Part shown: one piece after another, positions 13,701 to 26,661 of the stretch | Layout: every line of letters begins with the position of its first letter | Position numbering within the stretch: the stretch's first letter is position 1 | From: Mugil cephalus | Taxonomy: Eukaryota > Chordata > Actinopteri > Mugiliformes > Mugilidae | Length of the DNA stretch: 64,000 nt | Assembly: GCF_022458985.1 (NCBI RefSeq) | Contig: NC_061774.1 | Span: 20,120,697-20,184,696 of the forward strand | Direction: 5' to 3' | Made by a program: the position numbers and the translations under genes | The notes under the pieces: model-generated | Databases searched by the model: none | Told to the model about the DNA's origin: nothing | What the model saw: the letters and a program-made list of their open reading frames with translations, nothing else

Positions 13701-16700
13701 CATACACAGAAAAAAAGATCAAATCATTTAAGAGATGGCTCCAAAGCTGCAAATCATTTGGTCAGTGTGTTTATCGCGGACAGGAGAATTAGTCGTTGTG
13801 TTGGAATGTAACACTGGAGGAGGAGGTGGAGGGGGTGAAATATAGCGCGAAATGGCAACGCGATGATTTATCAAGGCATTCGGTGAATCATCGGGAACGG
13901 ACTGAGTCATCATCCATGACTGAGGCCCATTAAACCGCTGTAGCGTAAGGTTTAGGCTTTCTGGTCCCTTTGACAGTCGGCGATGAGTGGTTCTCTTCCC
14001 CGCTGCCCCCCCGCCGGTGTCCGGTTTCCTAAGGCCCAACAGGTATATCAGAATCTTTGTTGCCCCTTTTGTAGCTTTTGAGCTCGCAGAAACCTGATCG
14101 TGTACCTGACCTCATTCTGCCTGGGGGGGTGGGTGGGGGGGGTGCGAGAGCGAGGGAGGAGGGGGTGGTGGTGGAGGTGGCGGGGGGCTTCGCCCGGGCC
14201 CCCGTCCTGCCACAACATCTGGTGGTCTTCAGCTGCTTTTGGATGTCTGTTATAAACATTGTCAAAGAGATCCGTATCCTGAGCGGCGGCGGTTCGTCGG
14301 CTTTTTTACTGGCGCCGCGAAATGTATTGTTTGCGCGCTGTGAAGCTCTCGCTGATGTTTCGAGAAATTTTACCTTTTTGGAGTATTTTGGAGGGATCGT
14401 GCATCGCGGCGTGAAGCACATCCTAAAAAAAAGAGGAGCATCCTATCCCCGGGAGTCCGGCCGTGTTTGCGCAGGGTCCCATGGTAAATCACTTGGCCCT
14501 AAGTAACGAGTGTTTTTCATCTTCCCCCTTTAAAGTCTGTTTTCATTTGTGTGCCATGAGTCAGTGGAAAGATGGAGGGCTGGTGTAGAGGGACAAGCCA
14601 GGAAGGTCTTTTGTGCCTTTTTTTTTTTTTTTTTTTTTTCCCTTTCTCTTTCTTCCCTTGTGATAATCACGCTGTGCCGCGACTTGTTCTCCCCGTTTGT
14701 CTGCAAAACCTCTGCCTGTCTCTGCAAATCTTAAACATAACAGTCTTTCACTTGGTCGCATTTCCACACACACACACAGACGGAGACGGAGACAGAGACA
14801 GACTCCCGAGGTGGAATCTATACTAAAAGCAAGAAGGTCAAACACTGCAAAACCTGCGGCTCATCAAAAGACACACAACCTGAAAGAAAGATGCGGAAAG
14901 GGGCGAAAATATTTGAGAAGTTGTTAACGTGAATCATTGCCTCCAGCTCCCACTGATACATAGCGCAGTTGTTGGGGAAAAGATTCCCAGCAGAGCGATG
15001 CGTATGAAGGAACGTTTCTTAGATTTACTTTCTCGTGTTTTTTGTTAAAATATTTTTATGTGTGAGTCTGTTCTGTTACTTTAAACTGTTACTCATGTCA
15101 AAAACAAACCGGGCTGGACGGTGACGCTCGTCCGAACGCTTGATTTATTTACCAGACGGAAGATAAACGAGTCGAGGAAAAGGGCTCGTTTGCTTTGTTT
15201 CGCCCACATCCTGAAACAAATCACTGATATTTTTAAGGTATGAATTAATAATAGCACCTGATTAGAGGCGGAACCTGCCGCTACACGTGTTGTTGTCATG
15301 ATCTAATTAATGGTATTGTGCGTTTCCTGAACCCTCCCAGAGCTCGTTTCGGGGCCAAATGGCCGCTGTCCAAACCCATTTTGTGCTATTCTTAGACAGC
15401 CCCATGCACTCTTTGGTGTGTTTATTGAGATCAAAAGTTGAATTAGCATCTTAACTCCCTCGCAAATTTCCGTTCTGCCATCAGATAAGACTTAATTTTA
15501 CAAGATCTGCGATCAGGAGCTGTTTAGTCCGACTCCATTCGACGCGCGGAGGTCAGCGGCTCAGAGTTTCCCTTCAGCCACCAGAGGGTTTTTTTACACG
15601 AGCCGTCCAGCAGGTGAACTTAGAGGAGCGGCCACGGAGCGGCGGCTGGAATTTGGTTTCTGACTTCGCACTCGGGGAAGTGCAGGAGCGAGTTGAAACC
15701 CTGACAAAGCGGTGACCTGGGAAGTGGTGTAGGCAGGGAGCTTTTGTGTGGGGAGACAAAGCCGGAGATGCAGGGCCCGGGACGGGAGAGGGGGAACAGA
15801 CAGAGCGAGAGGCCGGGGCAATGTTGTGGAATCTCCCCAGGGGCTTCTGGGTAAATGTTCATGGATGACAGCGTTGTGGAATGTTTCGCAAATGGAGAGT
15901 TTTAATTGGCCTGAGGCCCCGACTGGTTTAGCAATCAGAAATGGACTCTGGTGGCAGAGAGGGCTCAGATTTATGGATCCCAGTGTGGGCCCTGTTAGTC
16001 GGTCTGAGCGGCTTTAAAAAAGAAAAAAAACATGTTGTCAAAAGTGGGGAACATTTCGCCAAATTAACCTTCATGTTTTTTTCTGTATGCATCTGCATCC
16101 TACTGCGTTCACGCAGAAGGGATTGCGATTAGTTTTGCCGGCCCTTGTGCTGCGCAGTAGCAGCAACACATTTGGTGTTTTGACAGCTGCGTTGTGGAAG
16201 AGATTTTAATTCCTGATTTATTTAAGGAAACATAATTGCGCTCAGGATATTGTCCAAAGCCCCACGGCCCGGCGGCGCAGCTCGAAATATTCACTCGACA
16301 CAGGCTTCCTGCCTTATAAATGGACGGTGAGCATTGTTCTGAGTGAAGTAAATCTTTCATGTCACAAGTGGAGATGGAGTTTCCCATAGTCGGCGCGGGC
16401 CGAGGGGCTTCCTCCCGGCAGCAACCCGCTTTTTTATTTATGGACGTTCCCGATGTCTGTGATTGTTTGTCTGCATTAACCTTTAACACTTCTGGTTGAT
16501 GCTGAATCATGGGTCGTATACGCATTGAGGCCGTGACTCATCATGTGAGGGGCGGCTGCTCTCTGCTCAGCTGACTGCATGCTGCCGAGTGACGAAGCGC
16601 TGTATACCACAGATACCACGACTACGTGCTATAATGTGAGACGTACCGGTATCAGTTCTGAATTGGGTTAGATTCACGTGTTCGTCGACTCAATTGTCTT

Positions 16701-19700
16701 TTTTCACGTAATTAGCAAAAGTTTAATGCATGAGGTCTGAGACAAAGGCAAATTAATTCATGTGCAACATTAAACACACAAAATAAAAATCACTTTCATT
16801 CTTTTTAATTCCAGTGACTTGCTCTCCCTGTCGTCCACACGAATAAGTCACATCAGTTCTACTCAGCTAGCGTCCTGCTAGCTACGCCAGTCCTGTCTGT
16901 GAGCGTGTGTGCAGCCATAAACAAATATTATAAACACAGCCTAATTGGAAGCGATCGGTTGCTTGTTGGTAGCTTTGATTTATTGTTGAAGCGATGGGGC
17001 AACGCAAGGCAGCAGCACAACACTGAGGGAAGTCGAAAGAATAATTTATTGAGCATCAGCAAAAATGGGTAGAAATTTTATGCCTGTTTTCCCCAATAAA
17101 CCGTGAAGCTACCACACTGTCTGTCACGTGTTATTTATTTACTGTATAACCTTGTGTAACTGCAGATTAGGGTTCGGTGATCCAGACGACCCATCTGCTG
17201 CAGATGTTTAGGATACGATTTCAAACGGCTCCTGTAAAACTTCATTTTACTGCTCGACTTTAAATTTTAAAGCCGTTTGCCCACTTCACTTGCATCCTTT
17301 ACAAGCTGTAGGCCAGTTATGAGAGTAGTGTCACGTCTAAGTTTGGGGTTATCTGGAGCCTCGGGCTAAAAAAAAAAAAACGCCGCTCCCCGTGGAGAGC
17401 TGCAGATCCACTGTACACGGTGTGGGTGTTTTAGGAGGTATTCTGCACACAGTGTTAATTGTTAATACGTTGGATGAGGGTAAACTGTCTAAAAGCCGAC
17501 AGCTTATACAGCGACATCTTGCGGAGCGGAGGCACGGAGGTCGTTCACGATCAGCCCCGAAACTTTTTTCTTTTAAAATCAAGATTAAGACATTACAATT
17601 CGATATTGTATCGCGATATATCGGCATATCGATATTTGCATCAATACTGTAAACATGACAACTAGCAGCAGCCTGTACAGTTCGTCAACTAAAGTCTGTT
17701 GAGACTCAACGTTATAAAGTTTAGCTTGGAGACGTTTTGCCTGGAGTCGATTCCTCCGAGTTTTGACCAACTCTCTTTAAATCATTTTAAATCTGCATGG
17801 TCTTAAAAAAATCTACTGGATTTTAAACATTTTTATTACCGATCGACGAAATACGCACGCACAACGTTGTCTGAGACGTGGAAAAGTATTTTCCGATGCG
17901 TTCGGAGGCCGCGGTGGAGTAAATTAGACCCCGGTGATCCGTCATAGTGTTACCATTGTGTGAGGAAACCCTCGCCTCAACAATCCCGACAAGCGTCCAG
18001 ACACTCAATATTTGACCGTGCTTCACGACACCTGTAAATAAAACCACTTCACGCTCTCAGTTGAACTCCTTGGATTCCAGCAGTCAAGTGAAACATCTCC
18101 ACCCACCGTTTTCGTTAAAGCGCTTCGGTTAGATTCACGAGTCCCCTCCCAGCGCATTCGGCCTCTTTTTTTTTGTTGGACTTTCCTTATGGATTGGGAC
18201 CCAAAAAGACATTATTGGTTTGGCCGAGGCTGCTATAAACTTGTCATTACTCTATTTTTGTAAGGGGCTGAAGTGTAGAAAAAGAGTAGGTGGAAATATT
18301 GCCCTGCCCTGATTATCTCCATATGAACAGCCAAGTCTCTAATAATGGTTTCCGCTTACAGCGTAACGCCGTTGCGGTGATTTGGCCGCGGCTCAGATTA
18401 AATCCACGTATGCTGGATTTTTGGAGAGAAATGTGTCACATTTTGCCGAGGCCTTTTTAAAGTTTATCTCTTTAATACGTAAAAAAAACGGTTGTCAAGG
18501 ACGTCACAGGTTTGACTCTTCAGAAAAAGGAAAATCTGGATGTGGAAAGTGCACAAAACATACACCCCCCCCCTCCTTCTTCCCCCTCCCTAAACTGCTA
18601 CTGGCACGAAGCCCTTGAGCAAGAGTCTGCGGTTCCACCGAGCAGCAGTTCCGACGCGAGTGTTTGTAAACCCTCCCCACGCTTCTCCGCGCAGTAAAGA
18701 CGACTGAACTCTTGGTCCCTTTTTTTTTTTTTTTCCCCCAGTTAAAAGATTTTTATGAAATATGAGTGGAAATAAATTGTAAACGAGCACTTTTTTTTCT
18801 CAACTCAACTGCTGTGAGAACTTGCGGTACCAAATTAGACCGAGGCGGTTCAGAGGCCGTATATTACGCGCTTCGTAGTTTGACTTTGTGCACATTTTGT
18901 TTTCATAACAGCAGACTGATCTCATGCGGGGTGGGGTTGGGGGGGGGATTCCATCGCTAAATCCTGCACAATTACGGAGCCTTGAAAACATTCATTCTGC
19001 CGTTTCGAAGAGATGCGTGGGGTTTAATTTGAAGATGACACAGCCGGCACTTACGCACTTACGTCTTTTCGAAAATCATTACAGAAGGTTGATGGAAGCA
19101 AAGCATTTTTTTTTTTCCTTTTCTATCTGCTGCTTTCAAATTGCAGATTTATTTCCACAATGAGGGCCAAATTGTCGGGATTGTTTGAAGCTAATTGGAG
19201 ATGTTTTTTTCTAAAATGGATAAACGGCGTTTTCGAATGAGTTTTTCAAAACCGCAGCTGTAAGGTTTGTCTCAGATGAAAGACACAAAGAATTAAGGGG
19301 TTGATTTGACAACGTGCTCTGACAAGAAAGTAGAAAAGGGCAATTTTTGGGAAATGGAAATGTGCAGCTGCTTGCTAACTTTACATTCCTGTTTTTGTTT
19401 TGTTTTTTTAAATGCCGCCGAAATGAATTTAAAGTGCCCATTAACGGACGTCGTGCCCGCGAGTAAAACATGGCACCTTAGAAAGCCACCTCCCGCCTTT
19501 CCCCCCTCCTCCTTAGTCCTAACTCAGGTTCTGCTCATGTGATGGTGCATGACAGGATGTGGAGTAGAAAAGAAAGTTGGCCAACAAATGGCAGCAATCC
19601 CTTAACCGCCACCACCACCACCACCACCACCACCACCACCACCAACCCCCCCTCCCTTCTCTCTCCCTAGGATAATTACACCCTAGACGGAGGTGAGGAG

Positions 19701-22700
19701 CAAGAGGAGAATGTTATGGCTGCAGGGCGTGCAAATTTACAACAGTCTGTGTGAGTAATGCTCAGCAGACTGGCAGCGCTCTCCTTTACATGTTACAGCA
19801 GGGTACAGCGTAACGCACCAATTAATAGCCAGCCGCCTTTTGTGTTTGCAAGTTTTGTTGCGTACTTCGCCGCGCCGAGGAAGTCTGGGGCGTTTCGGGA
19901 TTGAATCGCTCCGTCGTCGTCCGCCGTCTCGAAGTACCTGTTCGCGGCTGAGTGAGTACGCGGGTGGCGTACGTCGGTGGTGTCGTTTTTTTTTTTTTAA
20001 TTATTTGCAAATGTTGTGCGAAAAGGCTTTCGAGGTTTCCGTCACGGATTACCGGGGCTCCGATTAGCGACGGACCACAGGGGCGTGGGGGTCGTGACAC
20101 ACGGTGCCCCGTGGCTTCACGTCTCTCTTAGGACGGGGGTCTTCAACGTTTTTCAGGACGTGGACCCACAAACTAATGGAGGGACCCCCTACCTACTATA
20201 TGTGTTCCATGTTAAACTCAGCCTAGTGCTATTTGTGAATATACATTATTATTATTATGTTTGCATTCAATATTAAGCTATTAAATAATGCACAGGTTCA
20301 AATATTCATGTTTATGTGCAGCAGTAGGTTCCTGTGCACAGGAGGCTCAGATTGACGGGCTAGTGTGGCGCTCTGTGTATGTAAGTGTTGACTGAAAGAT
20401 AACGACCTCCATTTATCCCTCTACTAAAATATGTTGGATGTTTGAAGAAATTTAAATATGTTGGGGAATTTTTTTTTCAAATATGTATAAAAAATGTCAA
20501 AGATTTCACGACCCCCTCTCCCCCTCCTCCTGCAGCACCTCCGCGTTGAAGAGTTTTAGGAGTTTTAGTGACGTCTTCAGCTGAGGACGCTACAGAAATA
20601 ATCCTTGAAGGACCTTTTTTACGACTTCCGACTGAAGCGCGTGTGGCTGCCGCTCTGAGTTCCTATTTATATTTTCCCGCGTGCGCAACTTTGTTTTACG
20701 ACCCTTGGTTGCCTGTATGTGTGGGATTTTTCGCTGTGTGTGTGTGTTGGTGGTGTTATTATTGGAGTGATGGGGGGGGCGGGGCGAGGGGGGGGGTTAC
20801 TGTGTGTGGTGGATGTGCCGGGCCGTAAGGGCTGGTGGGTTGGGGAGGGGTCAGAGGACAGGACCTCTCTCAGAGGAGTTGCTGTTAACCCCTGACCTTG
20901 CTGGTTAAGCCTGCAGGGTGGTGGTGGTGGTGGTGGTGGTGTGGGGGTGCACTTTGAGGTCCGTCTGGTTCAGGGGCACATGATGGCAGGCGGAGAGGGG
21001 GGGGTGGTGGTGGTGAGGTGTCTAATCTGGTTTTTGTCTGCGAGGCGTTTTCACCCTCCCCACCCCTCGCCACAACCACCCGCCATCCTTCCTCTGGGAG
21101 TTTGAGAGGCAGGACAATGTCAAAGGGAAGTGACTTATTTTATGAGCCATTTAAAAGGGGACGGTGGTCTCCCCCACAAAGGGAGGGCAGCGAGGCAAAC
21201 CCAGAGCCCATGAATGCCACGACACACAGTCGCATGTTTGTTTACAAGATGCCGCTCTCTTGTTTTCCACCGCCGTAAATGGCAGCTCTCTGCTTCTAAG
21301 TGACACTCGGAAACAATGCTCCGTCACTTTGTCTTAGTGCATCTCGGGGCGCACTGGTGGTGGTGGGGGGGAAATAAAAGGAAACTCCGTAAGGAAACAG
21401 TTCACCCATCACTGGAAAAAAAAAAAAAGACCATTCACGCCAGAGATGGTAAAGAGGCGTAAACTGACACAAAGCTTTTCTTGGCGTGGCTGAAACGTGT
21501 CAGTGTGATTTTTTTGATTTTTATAACATCTAACTGCTCTTGTTAACTCTCTTTTTTCTTTTTTTGTTCCAAGCGGCGCCATTTTTTTTCTTTCTCCCGG
21601 CGGTTTTGAGAAATTGGCTGCCAAAATGTTTTCACAAAGTATGCATTAGCTAAGAATCTTCAGTTTTCAGAGACCTAATCCTTTGAGCTAACAATGTGAC
21701 ATTTGTGCAGACATTCCTGTGAAATATTGACCATCTCACTTTTATTTGTGTACTTTGGTAACTAGGGCCCGTTTTCCACACGGATATAGGCCTTTTGATT
21801 GTACGCCTGCGCTGTGGGCAGGCGGGGGGCCCCGCTCGAGGAGAGACTGGATGGTTGTTTCACCTAAAAGTTCGGCCCGTGTGTGTGCGTGCCTCTCCTT
21901 GTACCTCCAATCATGCTCGTACAAAGAGCCATGTGTTGAGCAGTGATGTGATGTGTGAATATGTTTAGGTAGGGGCTGCCAACTGTGCCTGGCTATGTGT
22001 GTATGTGTGTGTTAGGGAGGAGGAGGAGGAGGAGGAGGAGGCGGCGGGTGATGGTTGGAGGGAGAGAGATGAGTTTGAGGAGAGGATTGTGAGCGAAGGA
22101 GCGACTTGAGGCTTATTTGGACTCGGTCCCAGACGGAGGGGTCCGGTTTATGGCGCCAGGGCGCATCCCTCCCCTCCCGTGCCCTGTTTGCGCGATTGTG
22201 TTGCAGCGTGCCACTTCTGACCCCGCAGATTATTGTGATGTCTCCCCTGGCTACTATTTCAGACGTGCTGGGAACTTCTCCGCATGTTGTGACTTTCGTC
22301 TCTGGGTTTTGACGTGCGCGGCGATTTAGTGCGAAGCGTCCAGCGGCCGGACTCGGTGCACGTTTGCTAACAGGATCCGATTGGGCGTTTTCTTATTACG
22401 TCCGTGAAAAGAATGAAAACAAGCTCAAGATGTCGCAGAAACGCAGATCCGTATTGTCGGGTTGTCGCGGCAACGCGTTAAACACGACGATCGGCAGCGG
22501 AGATAACGGGAAAACCCCCGAGTCGTGCACTGTTATTTAAGAGAATGAGAAAGTAGCTTGTAAGAGCCTGAACTTAAACGAGCACAAGGAGGGAACGTTT
22601 GGGTGTGAAATGGTGTCGTCAAAGAAGCTGCTGTAATTATTTTTAATCCTGTGTCTGGTATAAAAAGAAAGAAAAGGCTAAAGCTGGACCCAATTAAACC

Positions 22701-25700
22701 GGGATGTTTAACGAGTAGCGCAAGTCCAGCGAGTAACAGGAACGTGTCCACGCACACAGAGTCCGTGAGCTCAAGACGGTGGGGAAAACTAAACAGGCTG
22801 TTGGTGCTGGGATGTAATGAAAGGATCCCTGTGTTTCCCCCCCCCCCCCCCCCCCCACACACCAAAAAAAAAAAAATTCCAACGGCCACGTTTAAAACAA
22901 AACATTATTGCAGCTGCGACGTTGGATTCGTCCTCCCGTGACCCTCCTTTTAATTGGCTCCGTTTTTGACGAAGTCGACAGCTTCGTGTTGAATCGAAAA
23001 ACGCCGTGTTTAGGTTCGACTGAAGACTTTTGGCTCCATTTGGATCCGCGTCCGTCCTGTGTGACGTAGATCAGTTTTCCAAAAGAGAATCGTCTGTCGT
23101 GTCTGTGTAAAGAGTTGTCCACGTGTGCGTGCAAGTCATACATATGCATTTCCCATTGTAGGACTCTATAGCTTTCGGTTTCTTAACGCCTTTGGAGGAT
23201 TTTTTTCCCAATTAGCGTGAACGCAGAGCAAAAAAAAGCTAAAGCCAAAGAAACGTCTTATCCGCGCTCATGCGTTTGGTTGCTGAATTCGACCTCCTCA
23301 CCTGCAAAGTGGATGAAAATTGAATCCTCTCCTCTTAAAGACTGCGTTTGGCTCCAGCGCTGAGCTATCAATCAGGACGGGGGGAGTGCCAGGATGAGGC
23401 TCCTGTAAAGCGCCCGGCTAAAGACCTCGGCTCTGAGCTGAGTGCTGCAATGAAGAGGCTTGAACAGCCGCGGTGCGTTTGATTCGGTGAGGGGTGAACT
23501 CGTTACTTAACGCGCTGAAGGTTTCCCACCCCGGACGAGCATCAGTCGTTAATGACTGATAGACATTTGTTTTGGGTTAAACAGCTGCTAAACTAGTTTC
23601 GCTGTCTCAATTAATTCCAACCGCACAGACGCTTAAACGTTGCTCAATAAATCACTTCTGGAGACGCCTGGTTGTGTTAAATGACTTGTTTTGTGTTGGC
23701 GTAAAAAGACAAGAACTGTTCTCTAACGTTGTCTGCTACTGTCTCTTCCAGGAGCCCCGCTGAAAGTGTGTCCGCAGGGTGTCTCCTGCTGCACGGTGGA
23801 GATGGAGGAGAAGCTGAGCCAGCAGAGCCACACCGAGATCAAAGCTCCCGTCTCCAGGCTCAGCACCACCCTACAATCCACCTTCAAACAGAAGCACGGC
23901 CACTTTGACAGTAAGCAAACAACACGCTCGAACAAACACAGACAGAAACGCCGGCCACCTCGACGCAGCACCACAAGCGCTGCTGGCTCGCGCGGCGTCC
24001 CCGGCCGCCGCTGCGGGAGCGGCGCTTGTGTTGCACAATTCTTTTGACGGACGGTTCCACCTGCCAGTGCGCCGCTACAAGCGGAGACAGGCAGTCTGCG
24101 CCCGTTGGCCTGTCCACCTGTCTCTCAGCGTCTTAGCCTGCCTCATCGCCCCCCCCCCCAAGCCCCCCCATACCAGCTTCCCTGCTCTCCAGAGAGACGT
24201 GCATGCTTCCAGACGGACCACACACATCTTCAGATTTAGTCTTCTCTGTACTTCCTGTTCCTGTGTGTGTGTGTGTGTGTGAGAGCACATGTGTGTATGC
24301 CTGTAAATATTGGGATCGGGTTTCTCCTGCCGAGGGCTGGAGCGCATGGGAACATGCAACAGTGCTGACTCACAGAGGAAGCAGGACACGGCTCCGAATA
24401 TCCCCAGCCACCCAGCTCTGCCACCTCCGTGACGGAGCTCGATGCAGAGAGGAGAGGATGAGGACCAGAAAACTTAAAATAAAAAAAAAATAAAAAGAGT
24501 TGCTGAACACACTGGAATTCTGCTCGTTGTGCGGATGCCTCGTCGGCGCTGGTGTGTGCGCGCGTGCGTGTCTGCGCGGGTCAGAGACCTTTCAGATCTT
24601 ATGTGTCTGTGAAAGCCAGCGAGGGATAGTCAGTAATGGGGAGCGTGTGTATTGCAGCCAGATGTGAAGAGGAATGTGACGTGTCGGAATGCAGTGGCTG
24701 CTCGAGTCGTCCCGCCCCTCTTTTTTCTCTTTTCTTACTGCCCTTTGTCCCCATCTCATGCCTCGCTCTCCCAAAAACACCCTCTCGGTGCACCTCAGAC
24801 CGTTCTTTCTCCCTCTCCCGTCTCTCGGGCCTGTTACAACTTTACGCCTCATTGTTGCGTCTTATTTTTGAGTCTGTCCTCCGCCATGTTCGCGCTCCTT
24901 CACCACTTCTCATCCGGTGATTTGTGGCTGTGTTTTAGGGTCGGTTTCATTACTCAGTAACTATCCGGTCCTTAAAATATCAGCAGATGCCTGTTTTCAA
25001 GTTGTGGGCATTTACTTCCTACCTGTCAGTGATGTTTTCTCAGCCCGAAAGAAATGTTTAAAAAAAAACAAAAGAAGAAGTGAAAGTGATGTGGGTTCCA
25101 CATCAAAGAACAATGGTCTCAGTCTTTGATTTTGAGGAACTTATTACTCAAAACTAATTGTTTTGTTTCCTCCGGAGGCGGAAGCTCCGTTTATAGCGCA
25201 GCCGACTGTCAAAACTCACCAGATGTAGACAGATGGTCTGGACGAGCCCGTCAGTGGGTGCGTTTTACACATGTCACCACGCAGCTTTTGACTCTGGCAG
25301 CAGCTTGTGACATTGTCTCGACCGGTGTGCGATTCGTTCCAACTCTCTCCAGCTTCTGAGAGCTGCAAACGTCTTGCAAGTATAGTAAAACCAGTCGTCA
25401 AATTGCCTTTTACTTATTCATTCATTCATTCATTTATTTATTTGTTTCAGTAACGCTCAGTCCGACAGAGTCTTTGTCAAGGTGCTGGAAAAGTCAAGAA
25501 TCCGAAGAAGAGAAAAAACATTTTGCACATTTGAAACTGTGCAGTTGTATCACTTCAGTATTTTAAAGCTTTCGGTCATAAGACTTTCATCAGAGCATTC
25601 ACGTTAAAGAAAACAGCCCAATCCCACCCTGATCACTAACAGAACGAAACACACTTGTGAACACTCTGCTGAAGGGAGCCGCACCTTCTGGGAAGTGTAG

Positions 25701-26584
25701 TTTTAACGCTCTTGAGGTTCTGGCTGTTGGGCCCACACATGGCCTACAACACGAGGAACAGATGTGAGACGCGCAGAAGAAGAAAGACACGTTAAAATGC
25801 TTAAAATTACTTTTTATTTCTCAGGAAACAAGGCGTTTTAATCACAGTGTTCCCCAGGTCTCAGGTCATCATTAAAGAAATGCAAACTCGCGGTAGCCGT
25901 TCATCCCCTAAAGCAAAAACGAACCCGAGTGCAGCCACTTCGTTCTCCAGTGCTGACACTCGGCTCTAAGCGCCGAGTGTCAGCTCGGCGCCCCTTCATC
26001 ACTGTAGGCAGGTTGCTCCGGATTGTTAGATGTTGGATCTCTTTACAAAGGCCCGCTGTGCTCTCTTCCACCTGGGCCATTAGACCGTCTCTCTCTCTCT
26101 CTGTCGCTGGATACGGTGACAGGCTCAGGTTGCCGTCCCCGCTACTTCCTGTTGTGTCGCGTCCACCGTAGGAGGCCGCTCCCAGTCCGGCGCAAGGAGG
26201 TTCCCATCATCATCGCTCTGTTTACCGGCGCCGCCGGATGACGGCGTGGGCCGGCCTCTCCCGAAACGAGTGGGACGCGAGCGTGCGCGTAAACACAGCT
26301 GCAACTGTACACCGGGGGGGAGTGAACGCAACAACATGCCGCTCGCACAACCGACAAACTCAGGAAGTGGTGTGTGTGATTAGGCAGGCCCTTCGTCATG
26401 CGCCTGGAGCGAGGAGTCATGGCCAATTAAGACCAGAGCCAGAAATAGTTCTCCCCTCTCTCTGCGTCTCATCACCGCGTGTTTGTCCTGGCCTCAGCTT
26501 GTCTGTCCTGTTGCAGTGACCCTGTCCAGCAGAGCAAGTCTATGTCTGGGATTTAAGCGCTGGGATTAAGGCCCCTTGACTCCA

Positions 26585-26661
<77 letters not shown>

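Larger units (their letters stand above)
4701..23751 (+). other. gpc4: gpc4 intron 1 (19 kb)
   Basis: A long first intron bounded by GTGAGT and TTCCAG. No exon of another gene could be supported on either strand. It carries many poly-T and poly-A runs, CCT, GAG, TGG and CAC trinucleotide tracts, and transposon copies near 5.05, 8.0, 11.3 and 20.1 kb. Several stretches of higher-complexity TAAT-rich sequence could be regulatory elements, as expected for the first intron of a developmental gene, but none can be proven from sequence alone. Confidence 0.8.

Noticed and set aside
14029..14506. Overlapping 130-142-aa frames in gpc4 intron 1
   Set aside because: They depend on G-rich and GGTGG tracts; no domain is recognisable and a start in good context is lacking.
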